A stretch of 64,000 nt of DNA from Saccharina japonica (GCA_008828725.1 MEHQ01002593.1:1-64000); one strand, 5' to 3'; positions 11,072-23,290 are shown, counted from the stretch's first letter. A program made the numbers and translations. Notes: a model not told the origin generated them from the sequence alone.

Positions 11072-14000
11072 CTGCATAAGAGATAGCAGGTAACATGATA
11101 ACATCGGCCACACCACAAGCAAACATCGAAAAGGTCGTAAGTCAGACCTATGCCAATGGGAAAGCAAAGTTACCCTAAAAAGTTTGAATTCCTAAGATCC
11201 CCGCCAGATTGTTCCAGAACAAGCTTGCTATGGACCGATTCTTAAAACGGAATATTCCCAACGTTTGGAAAATCCCGAAAAAGGCAATTCTGGGGCCGAT
11301 GTTGGGACAAGATCGACCTGAGAAATACTCAGGCGGATGTTAGCTCGAAACGGCGAGAGTCCAAGTCCTCGACAGGCATGGATCGACGAAACCAACGACT
11401 GCGTCATGAATTCTGAACCCGGTGCGTTCGTTACGGGCTCCGACCCATCATGGGGTCACCGTGTTCACACGATGGCCGGTGATATGTGGCGGGCGCTGGC
11501 CAGGCATCTGATAAACAAACAATTGGCTGCTGGTGTGCATAAAACAGATGACAAAAGTTTTCGATCCGTCTGAAATGGCAAAAAATAGGTTTTTCTTCGG
11601 GTTTGGGAGAGGAGCGTAGGACGCCGCCGGCAATATCTCGCCCCCTAGACCATAGATCAACTTTATACCTTGGAGGCCGTCATCTACACTCGTTGGCCTT
11701 GCCTGACCCGAAGTGGGTTGGCCGTGGGGTGAGTCTATGTCGAGGTCGAAGGTCTATCGTCGCACGAGCTGATTTTTATCAGGGTATTGACGATTTGCAA
11801 CGAGAAAAAGCAAATTGCGCCGCCTGCAGCCGTTTGAAAAAATATGAGACAAAAATCAAACATTTTTTCCATTTTTTCCCACAGCGGCGGTACGAGCGGA
11901 TGTTCAACCTGAAAATTCCAGGCAAATATTTCAAAGATCGATTTTCAACTTTGATTTCCCATTGGCATAGGTCTCAGTGAGAAGTCACTAACATAGAAAA
12001 CGTACGTACACTCCAGACCTGACGAACGATTGAGTTTTTACACCTCACAACTGGTTCTTGGAACATGATTGATACACGTTGCGACAATCCACCTTAGCAG
12101 AACAGCGCCAATATAAGCGTGGCATATGAACCAACAAAAAACGTACTGGGATTGCACTCATAAGTCAACTACACCAACAACGCAGTTGGAATTCGGTGAA
12201 CGTATGGCTTCACTATGGCGCTAACAATAGTCCTCCAATCTGGCGGCGTTGGTTGGGGCGTAGACGAATAAAAAATATGAATTCTGGCCATTGGTTGCTT
12301 ACAAATGCGGCACAGACCTGGTCAAGTTTAACTGGCCATGTCGGAAATTCGTCGAAGAACCCGTCCTCCGATGGGCACGGAAGAAGAGTCTCAGAGAAAA
12401 TGTGAAACAGCGGTGTCTCCAGTCCCATTTCCACCACTTGTCGTGAAAACGAGTCCATAAACGCATCCAAAAGCAGCAAGTATTCCAAACTACCGTCTTG
12501 GTACTCGCGTCTATCGCCCATGCGAACATGTAGAGCAACGTTTAGACGGGTTGAGTCGAATGCGCACTCCGGGCTCTCGTCATACCTAGAACAGGAGGCA
12601 CGTCAAAGCGACGAGGGTGGTTTCGGGGCGATCGAGGAGAACGCCGAGGTTAACCATTTATCAGCGATCTCCAAAGTTAAACAGTGATCCAGGTTTACAC
12701 GGGGCGGGTCAAAACTATCGTCTAGCACCGTAGGTAGCTGGTTATACCTGACGCTATTTCTTCAGTTCCGCAATATAAATCGAGCTTCCTTCACCGCTCA
12801 CCCCGGTTGTATGGTAGTATGTTCGAATACTACTAGGAGTTTGTTCTGGAGTTCGAATCCCACGTGGGGCTTACGTTTGAGTATATGCATAAGACAAAAA
12901 TAAAAACGGAAGCAAGTGCTGAGAGCGCCTGCTGTAGCAGCGTGGGTAGGCGCAAATCGATGCGAGTCGAAAAGGCCGAAGTATTCTTGCGGTTAAGATG
13001 CCAAACACGAACTGTAGTGGAGAGGAGGAAGAAGATTGTACTGTGCCCCGGATCTGAGTTATGACTCGGAAGGAGAGAAAAGAAACGGGAAAAAACTAGT
13101 AAGTGGAACGGGACAAACACACATGGCAAAAAATGCTATATTGTTCGCCTAATTCGTACCAGGCGCATACCACCGTGGGCACCTAAATACTATGAAGATG
13201 ACTTCAGCTCCGTGCCTCGCCCAAAAACTACTTTTGAAGAACCATGAACGCTTAGGGCCCGTATTAACGAACATTTGTTTTCGTTTGTTTGATTTTTTGT
13301 TTTTGTTCGTTTGTTTTGATTCGACCTGATTGGTCGAAACGTGAATAACCAGCAAGATGTTTCGATTTCAAAACTGAGTAGTTTCAATAAAACGGAATTC
13401 CACAAGAAGTCTTTTGGGACTTATTTTGCTTTTTTTTCTGTTGAATTGGGAGTTCACCCAACTCGACGTGGCGTTCTCCATGAAACCGAAGGAAGCCACG
13501 AAAACTTGAGCAATGTCGTCGACTGATTCGGAGGCGAGATCCACCATTCCCGAGAGGCACGGCCACCGGATCAGCCGCAGCGCGAGGTCCGACGGCCCCT
13601 ACCATAGGGTAGACCCCTTGCGGCGCCTAAAAGGTAATATAGGCCGTCGCGAATCCAATTTTTCACCCCTCTTTGCCTCCCAAACCACACGAGCACCGAC
13701 CAGGTCGCGACTTGGCGTACACTTTCGATCGCTGTATCCCCGTCGCTGCTGCCCGCGTTGGGCTTCGGGGCTGCGCCAGCCCACCCAAGACATCCCTAGA
13801 GTGATAGCCTCCTAGCCGGTGCTGGCAGACATAATTTTCCGCTGGCAGCGGCGCCCCGGGGAGGACACAGGCCGTAGGTCGCCTCGTTGGTTACTGACGG
13901 GTGTTCGTTGACCCTTGTGCGTTATTCTCATTTTTTGACGCAATACGCCATTCCTCGATAAGACCCAAACACGTTTTTTCAGGGAAATCGTATTCAAAAC

Positions 14001-16183
14001 GAACGAAAAACAAAAATAGTTTTCCCATTTCAATAAAAAGCGATATTCGTTAAGATGGGCCCTTATTACTCTGTTGAACAACTACATGGTAGCATTCCTG
14101 GTATAGGGTACCAATGGTGGTGGGAAGATTCTCAGTTGAGCAGCACCGCCCGTCAAAAATCGTTTTGCCAAAAAATGAAATATAGCCAGATCGCAGCACG
14201 CGTCACCAGTACACTCTATGTACCCACCATGGACGCGGATGCCGATGAAAATTTTGCCTAGCGTCGTGAAGGACTGTCCGAACAGAATGACGTCTGGCTT
14301 CGTCCCAATTTCCTGCAGCGACCAAATATTCGCTCGCAAAGCTTGGATGGAACGTAAACACTACGTTAGTGTACGGTGCGTTCGCGAACCCAGTCTGTTC
14401 AAGCTCAAGCTTCACGCTCTCGATCTCATCTGTTGACCTCAGCGCAACCTGCATATTCAAGCACAACAACGATACGTTATCACCAACGTACGTGGCGGGT
14501 GGCTGTTTGCAGCCTCCATGTGAAAACACGCTGGTACCAGTTCGAGGACATCACGTGGTACGACGCCATCGTTATCGCATCCAGGTGCACATTTGGCGTA
14601 AGCGCGAACAGGACAAGGATGAAACAGCAGAATCGCCCGGACCCAACGAAAATTGTTCACATTGATTACATAGCGCTACAAATTAAATCCTCTTTGAAGT
14701 AGGGGAGACAGCGCATTGCTTTCTTTGATGTGCGTGATGCAATCGCAAATGTACCTGACCACGGTAGTGGTATTAACATATCCGAACCTGGACTAACGTT
14801 CAATCCTGGCTGTTACGTAGTTGTGTATGTATATTTGGTGACGGGGAGTACCACACGTGTATCAAGGAAAATCGTCACGAGCCTGTACATAGTATCAGCG
14901 ACAATACATAAAACACAATATAACGTCAGTCGACGAGCGAGACCAGTGCCACCCCATCGAACAAATGACACCCGAGGCGAGTAGCTTGGCTTGTGGGGGG
15001 AACAGGGGGGGGGGGTACGATGCCATGCCCTCCCACATATGAGTTTGAACGGGGGGGAAACAAAATGAGCCAAGCGTTATCACATCTGAATTGGCGTGTT
15101 ACACCTAAATACTCTGTATGTGTACATCCGCCTGCTGACTTTTGCGGAGAACCTGGTGCGTTAAATAACACAAGGGCCATCATGCGAAATAGAGGAATAG
15201 AGCAAAGCCGTTTCCCTTCTGCTCGTACGGCTGAAGCTGCAATTCCTCCAGGTAACAGTATGCATCTGCAGTGTTACGAGGTACCAGTATCAACAAGGTT
15301 CGGGTACACTCCGTAGGACGGTTTCTTCTATCACTCTCATATCGCACAGGAAGAATAGTGAAATAAGTGACGCGTTTACAACTATTAAAGAGTTCCAAGT
15401 ACATATAGAGAATACTGAGGAATTGCCTTGAGCCCCAGCACATAAGAAAGCTCGTACAGATAATACGTCTAGCCTTTATTAGGACGTCATCACTATGGTT
15501 TTCTTCGCGTTCGAGCTGGTGCGGTTGTACTAGACAAGAGGAACGAGTTAGCACTTGACATATTTCGCATGTCCACACGTAACGCTTGCCTTTATAACTT
15601 TTACCGTCTCTGTCCAGGGAAAATTGACTGATGGGACGTCGAATTGGAAATAAGCCAGCCAATCTATGACCGAGCAACGACGCAATGCTTGCAATTCTTT
15701 GTTTGGCTTGGACAGATCCAACTCGGGAGTGGTCGCTGTCCGATGGCAGTACATGACCGTGCCATTCCCTCCGTCCACGTGTTGTTTACCCCAGTTTGGC
15801 GTCACCCAATCGCAACCCATGTCCTCAGCAAATACCCACGTCGCTATGTGCCGAATTGTTGAGCTGCCTGCGCCGTCAGAAGTGGGATCTGACGCAACCA
15901 AGCACGGCGATCCCACCCGCCTTAGCTCTGAGGCGGCCTGCCTCCATGTATCTACATGAGGTAATCGACCTTGAAGACCCACGGGAACCGTGCGGGCATA
16001 CCGCTTCCAGACATCCGTGCAGTCATCGAATGTCCATGCCGACCCTGGATACTTGTCCGTCAAAAAGTCCGCGCACACCTCTTCAGCACTTAGCATGTTT
16101 CCTTGACGAGCCGCGGCAAGCGGTCGGAGAATATGTAGAGCAAGAGGAAGCACAAACAAAGCTGCAGGCCGAAAGTGCCCCAT
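10643..16183 (-). CDS. fucosyltransferase-like glycosyltransferase gene with large introns
   Basis: Best host-gene candidate. Four coding pieces in order on the minus strand read as one secreted or Golgi-type glycosyltransferase of about 470 residues: an N-terminal hydrophobic signal/anchor, a conserved block with GCDWVTPNWG, the nucleotide-sugar binding motif HVRMGD (12513-12530), then FHIFSE, and a C-terminal block with HVGSDVQNAM and STFGQIAGLLTKG. HxRxGD and the later small-residue motif before SxFG are arranged as in GT-B fold fucosyltransferase-type enzymes (known of the family). The donor is probably GDP-fucose, but the substrate is inference. Exon pieces: 16183-15605, about 14448-14322, 12585-12303, 11071-10643. 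Introns are 1.2-1.9 kb and contain a SINE and an inverted-repeat element. The join between pieces 2 and 3 is not in frame with a canonical donor, so an exon may be missing or the gene may be decaying. Confidence 0.6.
11146..11975. mobile_element. inverted-repeat element in glycosyltransferase intron
   Basis: GACCTATGCCAATGGGAAA (from 11146) is repeated as reverse complement ending at 11975; pairing continues inward for about 27 bp with one mismatch. The interior shares about 400 bp with 2165-2560. AAGTCA occurs on both sides, but 8 bp off-register on the right, so the TSD is unresolved. Lies in the last intron of the gene, within 75 bp of the final exon's acceptor. Confidence 0.7.
12303..12585 (-). 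CDS. glycosyltransferase-like gene, HxRxGD exon
   Basis: Follows a strong acceptor (CCTCCTGTTCTAG, boundary 12586/12585). Reads RLNVALHVRMGDRREY, where HVRMGD is the conserved donor-binding motif, then LFHIFSETLLPCPSEDG and FDEFPTWPVKLDQ. It ends in phase 0 at GCATTT before donor GTAAGC (G at 12302). The combination of HxRxGD, a short helix and a beta-strand ending in SE is what one expects in the C-terminal Rossmann half of such enzymes. Confidence 0.62.
12801..13085 (+). mobile_element. tRNA-derived SINE, copy 1
   Basis: The first ~69 bp fold like a decayed tRNA: CCCC at the start pairs with GGGG at 12866-12869, and the T-arm GGAGTTCGAATCCC matches a Pol III B box. The body shares GCGTGGGTAGGCG and GATGCGAGTCGA with 28786-29070 in the same order. 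It lies in the glycosyltransferase intron, opposite to the gene. No poly(A) tail or TSD was identified. Confidence 0.75.
14322..14448 (-). CDS. glycosyltransferase-like gene, probable exon 2
   Basis: Starts after an acceptor ATATGCAG (boundary 14449/14448) in phase 0, matching exon 1. The frame reads VALRSTDEIESVKLELEQ and then NVVFTFHPSFASEYL followed by WDEARR, a plausible linker between the GCDW block and the HxRxGD block. The 3' edge is unclear: no GT donor fits the phase required by the next exon. A second open frame overlaps further down (14339-14082) and looks like a shadow. Confidence 0.4.
15605..16183 (-). CDS. glycosyltransferase-like gene, exon 1
   Basis: I chose the ATG at 16183 because it directly precedes a signal-like segment (MGHFRPAALFVLPLALHI) with a hydrophobic core and then AAARQG, a likely cleavage or lumenal junction. 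The frame stays open further upstream, but without a better start. The exon continues through HIATWVFAEDMGCDWVTPNWG and LQALRRCSVIDWLAYFQF. It ends in phase 0 at ACG before the donor GTAAAAG (G at 15604). Length 193 codons. The cysteines in GCDW, MYCH and RRCS would suit disulfides in a lumenal domain. Confidence 0.65.
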
Positions 16184-16269
16184 CAGTGCCGCTGATATAC
16201 TGCGGCAGCGACCGGGCCTGGGGAGAAATAAAGCAAGGGAACAGAGGGTGGACATTGTCAAAATGACCG

Positions 16270-17640
16270 AGCATGCATGCAGGCCTTAGCTGTGCGTGGG
16301 CTTGCCCGAAAATATCAATCGGACGAGTCGTGAAGATTCCGTTGTTGTGTGGATTTGTGGTGCTGGTTGTACTATAAATAGCACTAACCAGGCCAGCCTA
16401 GTCAGGTTGCTATATTTTACAAAACTCACAAAACGGTTTACCGAGCTAAGTGACGGTGCCGCGGAAGTCTGTGATACAAAGCAGGAAACATGTTAACCCC
16501 TTTCAAACCCCGAGATATCGACGAAAACTACAACACGTTTGCTGTTATGAACCGCCTACTACGCGCTGCGTGAGCGCGAACCAGAACATGTAAGATTACG
16601 CTGCGCCCGTGCCGTACGACACCTCGAATTGTAACTCAAGACACCAATCTGTACTGTTCCCGCATCCTGTAGTGGCTGTTGCTGTAGTAATAAACTGTTT
16701 ATGCCATTCTTACCCCCTCAAGTCCCATTAGGGTGAAACCGGCTGCCCGCATTGCCAACGGCCCCTCTTGCCACACAGTCACCTGGGCACGAACGTAACC
16801 ATATACCCCAAACATAGCTCTCGGATTGCTAACAGTACAACAAGCCGGAGCTGTGGTCCAACTGATCCACTGCAATCTCTGCTGATAAAAGGTGGGCTCT
16901 TCGACTCCCAGTGAAAAGGAATCGGCGAGTTGGCAAAAATTGATGAAGATCAACGAGCGCTGGTCCTGTTTTGGATATCAAGCACCTGCGACAAAACCCA
17001 AGCAAAGTGTGTCCTTGTTTATATAAGGGTAAGGCCATTTCCGACGCGGTTCGATTTTACAGCTTCAGAGTTTGGTCCCATTGTTTCTTTAGCAACCTAG
17101 TTCGCAAACCGAAACAGTCCTCTTGTGGGAAACAGTAACATATGTTCTGCGTGCAGAGATTCTCGAGCAAACGGTGAGACCAACTGTTGTTTTCGTTTGC
17201 CGCCGCAAAAAGATGCGCTGACTGCGCTGATGGTCGTAGGGTCCAAGCGTCTGCACCCACGCTGACCGCCTCGGGTCTGGCGGCGATGAAACGGGCCGAG
17301 AGCGCTCAAGTAAACATCTCTTCGCATTGTATTTTGACGCAAGGAAGCATCTCAGCCTAGCCCGCTAACTGACTAACCGCTGCTGCTAATGTAGTCTACG
17401 AGTACGTATCCACGGAGAGGCGCGCGCGCAGTGGGCTTCGCTTCGTCTCTAGGTCAAACTTCGCGCCAGCCGACCGTAGTCTGGCAACCGAGACACGCAC
17501 CGACCACCGACTGCGCGTCGGGCGCGAAGCAACGTCGCTGTGTCACCATTCAACTAATGAACCGTTCTGCTGCTGCTTGTTTGCGTGGATGACATCTTAC
17601 ATTTAGAGATCATGCCGTTTTAAGACTTAAAAATATGATG
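16270..17640. other. upstream of the glycosyltransferase, nothing recognised
   Basis: Should include the promoter of the minus-strand gene. I see no clear TATA box or repeat family. Open frames at 16699-17342 (minus) are under 90 codons and unfamiliar. Confidence 0.35.
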
Positions 17641-17683
17641 GCCCAAGTCGTCGGAGTTTGAGCCAGGATCTGACGACTTGGGC
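17641..17683. other. 12-bp perfect hairpin
   Basis: GCCCAAGTCGTC (17641-17652) pairs with GACGACTTGGGC (17672-17683) around a 19-nt loop. It is isolated, with no related copy noticed elsewhere in the window. Confidence 0.65.
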
Positions 17684-17721
17684 TATCGGATTATCAAATT
17701 AAAACAATTCCGGTCAGATTG

Positions 17722-17774
17722 TGCACAGTCGGACTGCATAAGCGGATGGTTTCATTTTTGAGATCGCAAAATAC
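17722..17774. repeat. short dispersed repeat (ATCGGACTGCATA type)
   Basis: About 50 bp (GTCGGACTGCATA, then TTTTTGAGATCG.AAAATAC) matches 8610-8662 and 26037-26085 in the duplicated blocks, same orientation. It indicates that this segment is a mobile or duplicated module of its own. Confidence 0.6.
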
Positions 17775-18010
17775 AAATCTTAGGGTCGAAATCGAACCGC
17801 ATAGATAGGGAACGATCTAAGTACCCGTAATCGCCACTTGTTCAGAAAGTCATTGGGCCTAAAACCTCGTGAAAGGTGGGCTCGCGCCTAGAGTGTAGAA
17901 AGGAGGAATATAATCAAATCCAAAAACAAAAACACAAATGGTTTTCACCGTTTTCGAGCCGCGTATATTTCATTTACTGGCGTCTGGCGTGTAGCAGACC
18001 GACCGATACG

Positions 18011-19076
18011 CAGTGATGCGAACCGAAAATAGGAATTAACTCGGTCGGTTTTTCGGTTTCTCACCGAAAAGTCGGTCGGTTTCGGTCGGTTTAAAAAACA
18101 GAACGAAAAAAAACGAAACTGAAACCGAACACTCTTCGGTCGTTTTTATGGTCGGTTTCCCGACTAAATTACCCAAATATTCCACATTTCGGAGGGTTCG
18201 GTGCGCATGGGTTGGCATAATGTGACGAGATGATCGTAGTATGGTGTCAAGTGGGTCGCCTGCAGTACCTGCGTCTGCTACGCCACACACGGTACAGGCC
18301 GACATGCATATATATTTATAATCTGCACCCGACAATAGCTACAGGTACAGCAGTTGCTACAATAATAGAATGGTAGTATGGTAATATACGAGGGCACGAG
18401 GGCACTGCTGATGTGCAGTCTAGATTTTATATAATATGTTATGATATTAATAGATACAACTTGCAGCGTACAGCTAACACCGTCAACAGCTCAAGGTTCC
18501 TTAAGGGGGGCTGTGAGTACTAATTCGTCCGTACTGTGGGCAGAGGGCGATCGTTTAGCAGGCGAAGAAGCGCATGGAAACGGACCACCACGCGATGCAT
18601 GACACACGCCAAAAACAAACAACCATCACATACATGGATTATGGCTCGTGAACTCACTGTTCGTGGACAAATGAGCGATGGTGACGGGTCACGGACAATC
18701 TCAACACGCAAGGGAACCAATATTGCAACATCAATGGATTATGAACCTGTCTGTAGGCACTCATAGACTTCTTGAGTCTACCATGTGTCCTGTGCGACTA
18801 TTGTTGCTGCTGCGGCGAGTTGTGTGCTACGTGCTGTGTGCTGTGTGCGTATTCATGTCAATACATATCGGGGTGTCCATACAGATTTGTAGGTGGTAAT
18901 GGCCTAGGGGACGGGAACAAAACAAAAACGACAGAAACAAAACGAGTTGGTTTTTCGGTCTCGTTTTGTGTTGGCAACCGAAAAACCAACAAAAAAAGCA
19001 AGTCAGTTTTCGGTCGGTAATAACCGAACAGAACCGACCGAAAAAAACGACTTTCGGTTTTCGGTTCACATCACTG
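18011..19076. mobile_element. hAT-like non-autonomous element, CGGTCGG-rich
   Basis: Tips CAGTGATGCGAACCGAAAA and, inverted at the right, CAGTGATGTGAACCGAAAA. Tip CAGTG fits YARNG. The flanking 8-mers CCGATACG (18003-18010) and CCGATACC (19077-19084) agree in 7 of 8 bases. Subterminal arrays of TCGGTCGGTTTT/AACCGACCGAAA face each other at the two ends (18035-18170 and 18915-19060). The 1066-bp interior holds no transposase frame. Confidence 0.82.
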
Positions 19077-19084
19077 CCGATACC

Positions 19085-22000
19085 GCTATATTAGGCGACT
19101 GGTAGATTGAACTATGTTGACGATGGAACCACAACGTTACTCAGCATACACCCCGTGGAGTAACAACTCATCATACAACCAACCAACCGACCGCGTTTGG
19201 AGATCATTTTGGCATGCTTCTAACGTGAACATTGTGTGTATTTAGTACCACACACAGAACCACCTCCTCAACTCGTACACCGAGGCAAAGTCACAATGCC
19301 AGGGATTCGAGACTATCATGCCACAACGGATATTCATATTTACGGGGATGTACGGGACGATGTCCGGCTGGGAAACACCTCTACAAGGCCGACCAGGTAA
19401 TAAATGTTCCCCACGTCTTGTGGTCGGCTTGCATGCGTTTTGAGCCACCGAGAGATGGACGGGAAGCTCTCCGCTGGTGTCTGATGCAGGATAAGCCGTA
19501 TATACTCTGGCCCGTTGCGGGAGAAAACTCACCGGGGGGTCATCGATGCGGCGGATCACGGTGACATGGCAAAAAGGGGGAAGACAAAAAGAGAGCTGAC
19601 CGCGTCACGTAAAGTAGAACGAGATAATCTACAGTGGCGAGAACAAGAAGGAGGGGGCGAGGGGCGCCAGCTGTTCTGACATCGCTGCCATCCAGAGTAC
19701 GAAGGAGGTGTCAGAAAATGGGGCAAGGCTCCTGGTCGGCTACAGTACCTGATGGAACCTATGCCACTTTCCCCTCAACTTGGTCGATATAGTTTCACGG
19801 GGGCGTGTCTATAGTATTTGCCCCCGTATTGGCACTCGTGCTACAAGATGTATATAAGTGGCTGACAAATGTTCATATTTGCAGCAGATAGTGTTTCAAG
19901 GGCCAGCTTGATTTGCAGACGGAACATGTCGTTGATGCTGCATTGAATATATGTGTCTATATATCTTACGTTGTTCGTTTTTACGCTGAGCACATTAATA
20001 TTACGTACCTTGCCGCTCCCTTCTCCAGTGTGTCTACTTGTCAGTTTTGTATGCAATTTCTCCCTTTTCTTCGTTTTTCAGCTTGTTAACTTGTTTTTAA
20101 TCGTTTACACAAGTTGTTCACTTGTTGTTAATCGTGTACACAATTACCACATGGGTTGTTCCTAACGGACATTGAAGGCATTGCATACTCTTTATTTATA
20201 CTCCCAACAATTAGTAGAGGCATCCCTATTCCATTATCTACTGGCAGGGTCTGGTGGCAGGCTCCACTGGTACATAATTTTTACTATGGAAGCCGTAGGC
20301 AGTAGGTCGATGCGCCTGGTTTGATTAGTGTCGACTCATAGAACCGCAACCCTAGGGCGTTTCGGCCACGGAATTCGCCGTTGGTACGGGCGCTGGGGAA
20401 ACGAGCCGCCTCGCGGCGCAGGCACATAATATTGGGAGACAGTTGAGGCGAGTTAACCAAGCTCCATCGGAAATATAGGGGTGGGCTGGGGTCGAGGTTG
20501 ACAGAGAGATGCCAGTGTCCCGTCGTCGGCGATGACGAGCGCGACGCCGCTACAGACAGTCGCGGACTCTGACGGGTGAAGGGCGGGTAGGAAGGACGGG
20601 TTGCTCGTTTTCCCGCCTCGCCAGAGCGTGTTCATTGAGAGACTAGGAAATATCATGACTTAGGCTCTGTCTGGGCTTCGTCTGTTGCCTCGTACGCAGT
20701 GTGTCCGACAATCAAAAGGTCGTTTAGATATGCAAATGGGTATTCAAGCGGTGCATTTCATCGTTAATGAGGTGAATTCAACGCCAACTGGTTGAAAAAT
20801 TGAGGACGCTGAGCGTCGAGTGGGCGCCACGGGAAACGACATGTCTCCTGCACGGCGCGTGACGGGGTTCGCTAAGACATAATGAGCGGGACGTTGGGTC
20901 GCGACCGAATCGAGTACCACGACGAGGAAGGAGAAAAGAGCGGGCAAGGCTATCATCAGCACATCTCTGTTCAATCGTTCTCTCAAACCTCGAACGGAGT
21001 TCCAATCAGGAGTAACAAAAAGAGAGGAAATGGGGGACAAAACAAATGCCCACATTAAATAATTATTCATTTTTTCGCACGATTGTTGCAAATGCTACTG
21101 CTGCACTGAAACGTACCATACGGGTGTATAACATGTGCCTTTCACGGAATACCCATTCCTGGCCTCCCAGAGCTCCCACTTTGATACCGCCTTCTTTAGT
21201 TACATGCGGAGCGTTCCCCCTATTCTCCTTGATCGCCATACTTTAGATGGCGATAGACATGTTTCTTGTTTCGGTTTTGGGTTCGTGCGTGTGTGCCCAG
21301 AAAGCACAGCAGCGCGGGCGAGCCCGACTCCATGGGGGATATGGGAGGGCGCTGGCCAGTAGAGGGAGGGTCGAAAGGAGCACGGTCGCCTTTTTCGTGG
21401 CTAGGTGAGGCGTGTCCATCGAAATAGGAGGGAAACATGAACGGGCTGTGCCTGCTTTGCTGCTGCCGTATCAATCTAGTATGTCCTAAATTAAAAGGAT
21501 TGTTTATGTTTGTAAAAAAACATTCCATCGGTGCATATTCATCGAACACATATTTTTGACAGAGAGACAGCCGCGCAGTTCCCACACCAAAATGATGGAG
21601 ATGGCGAAGGAGGCCCACGGTGAGCACCGGGCTTCACGCTAGGCTGGCCACGGGGCTGGCTAGGGCAGAGAGGCAGTAGAGTTCGACCTGGACTTATTCG
21701 ATGGCGAGTTGATCGAGGAGGGGCGGGGAGCGTCGAGGGTAACATATTGCAAAATACGTCTCAACGTTTTTGTTTTAAGCTGCGCAATCACCACAGACCC
21801 GACGGCCTGACGGAAATTGTTTTTTGAAAATCAATTCTTCGTGTTCAATTGATTTTCATTTTTTCCGACCGTTATATTTCGTTTTTTGTTTTTTGCTCAT
21901 GCCGTTTTGTTCAAGTACGAGTACGTATAAACGCGCACGTCTTTCTCAGTTGTGTGGATTTTCTGTTTTTTCGTACGTCGCAACTTGACGACTTGGCGAC

Positions 22001-22320
22001 TTGACGACCGTGCTGTGCTGGGCTTTCTGTTTCATACATACAAAGTACGAAGTACTACTCGTGCTGGTGTTGTTGCACTACTACACATACCCACGAAAAA
22101 GGCACAAATCACGCCCACGACAGCAGGCAGCGCAGCGTCGTGCTATGAGCCGTGTTGCTGTGCTTTCTATTTCAAACACAGAGTTGTTGTTTTAGTCTAT
22201 GGAGCATGAGGATAATGTGCATCCCGAGCAGTTTTGCACGCATGTCAACCGTTTCTTCGCTGCACCATTAACATCTTGGCATTTTCAAGTCGGTGCTTGC
22301 ACTACAACCTGGGTCTCTTC
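19085..22320. other. unassigned, 3.2 kb
   Basis: No repeat family was recognised. A minus-strand frame around 20744-21070 contains a hydrophobic segment (VLMIALPALFSFLVVVLDS) and another lies at 20453-20656, but neither has a family-like motif or paired splice sites. They could be exons of an unknown gene or chance frames. Confidence 0.35.
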
Positions 22321-22346
22321 TGCTCCTTTCTCTACGCGAGCGTAGT

Positions 22347-22364
22347 GGGCGGCGTCAGCCGCCC
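22347..22364 (+). other. GTCA-loop hairpin, 7-bp stem (GGGCGGC)
   Basis: GGGCGGC-GTCA-GCCGCCC. One of five hairpins in the window with the same kind of loop but different stem sequences (others at 27822, 41628, 42300 and, inverted, 58752). A smaller hairpin CTACG-CGAG-CGTAG lies 2 bp upstream of it. Confidence 0.75.
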
Positions 22365-22677
22365 GCGGAGCGGAGCCGTTTTACTAACTCACAAGTATAT
22401 TTCCAGGAAACATGTAAGTACAAGGTCTTGCTGATTTTTCAGCAGTCCCGCCTGGTAAGCGACTCTTTGGTAGCTTCTCCCTTGTCTCCTTTTCCCGAGA
22501 ACCTTCCTAACTCTCTATGTTCCTGTTTTGTTCTTGATATTTCGGTTTCTGGTATGTTACCGATTATGGCAGGGCATTTATCAAGATCCTCCCCGTGGGA
22601 TTTGTCGTTCGCCTACGAGTACGTGTGGCATCGGGGATTGTCCCATAGTCTCGTGATTCCTGCGAGAGCCCGCCCCC

Positions 22678-22787
22678 GCAAACACGAGTCCAGCACATTT
22701 ATATAAATATCTTGCAAACACGAGTCCAGCACATTTATATGAATATCTCGCAAACACGAGTCCAGCACATTTATACAAATATCTCGT
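22678..22787. repeat. 36-bp minisatellite, three copies
   Basis: AACACGAGTCCAGCACATTT begins copies at 22681, 22717 and 22753, period 36. Because 36 is a multiple of three, both strands show 12-residue peptide repeats that do not imply a gene. Confidence 0.9.
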
Positions 22788-22913
22788 TCCCGAGTCAAAA
22801 CAAAGGCACATCCCGTTCCCACACAAACACGTTCTGCACAAATACTGAATTTGGACTACCACATCAGCATCTGATAAATCACCGGAGACTGGTACGAATC
22901 CGTAAGAGTAACA

Positions 22914-23290
22914 TGTCCTCGGAGTATCGAGTATTTTTTGTACTTCGAGTACTGAGAGTATATGAGTACTGGTGGCCTAAATACTCGGAGTACTTGGAGT
23001 ATGAGCAGTACGGAAGACACAAATACACCGAGTTCTGGGAGTTTATGCAGTATTTATCCTCGAGTACAACCAGTAACCGGATTGTAAACATCTAAATTAC
23101 TCGGAGTACTCCGATTATCGAGAGTATGAAACACCGAAATACCGCGAGAACACAGAGTACCTGAAGTATTGTATCTCGAACATAACCTAATAGCACTTCC
23201 AGGTAAAGGGAGCATCTGTGATTTTTGAAATGCTATAAACGCTAGCACATGCTCCCAGAACCTGGGAGGAATGACGGCCGAGTCTTAAAA
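22914..23290 (-). mobile_element. ACTCGGAGTA-rich element, inverted copy
   Basis: Degenerate TACTCGGAGTA palindromes, in the opposite orientation to 45332-45676; closing motif GGGAGCATCTGTG near 23208. A 70-bp tail with ACATGCTCCCAGAACCTGGG also follows the copy at 49140. No TSD was found. Confidence 0.65.

Noticed and set aside
12801..12869. Functional tRNA gene
   Set aside because: A B box is present, but the D and anticodon arms are poor and the sequence continues into the shared SINE body.
14082..14339. Separate protein with KPDVILFGQSFTTLG on the minus strand
   Set aside because: It overlaps the probable exon 2 in another phase, has no splice support of its own, and the likeness to esterase-type motifs was too weak.
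16184..16261. Longer N-terminus for the glycosyltransferase starting near 16261
   Set aside because: The frame is open, but that start would be a TTG. The ATG at 16183 directly precedes the signal-like segment.
20744..21091. Membrane-protein-like minus frame
   Set aside because: One hydrophobic stretch only, no homologue recognised, and the apparent first codon is TTG.
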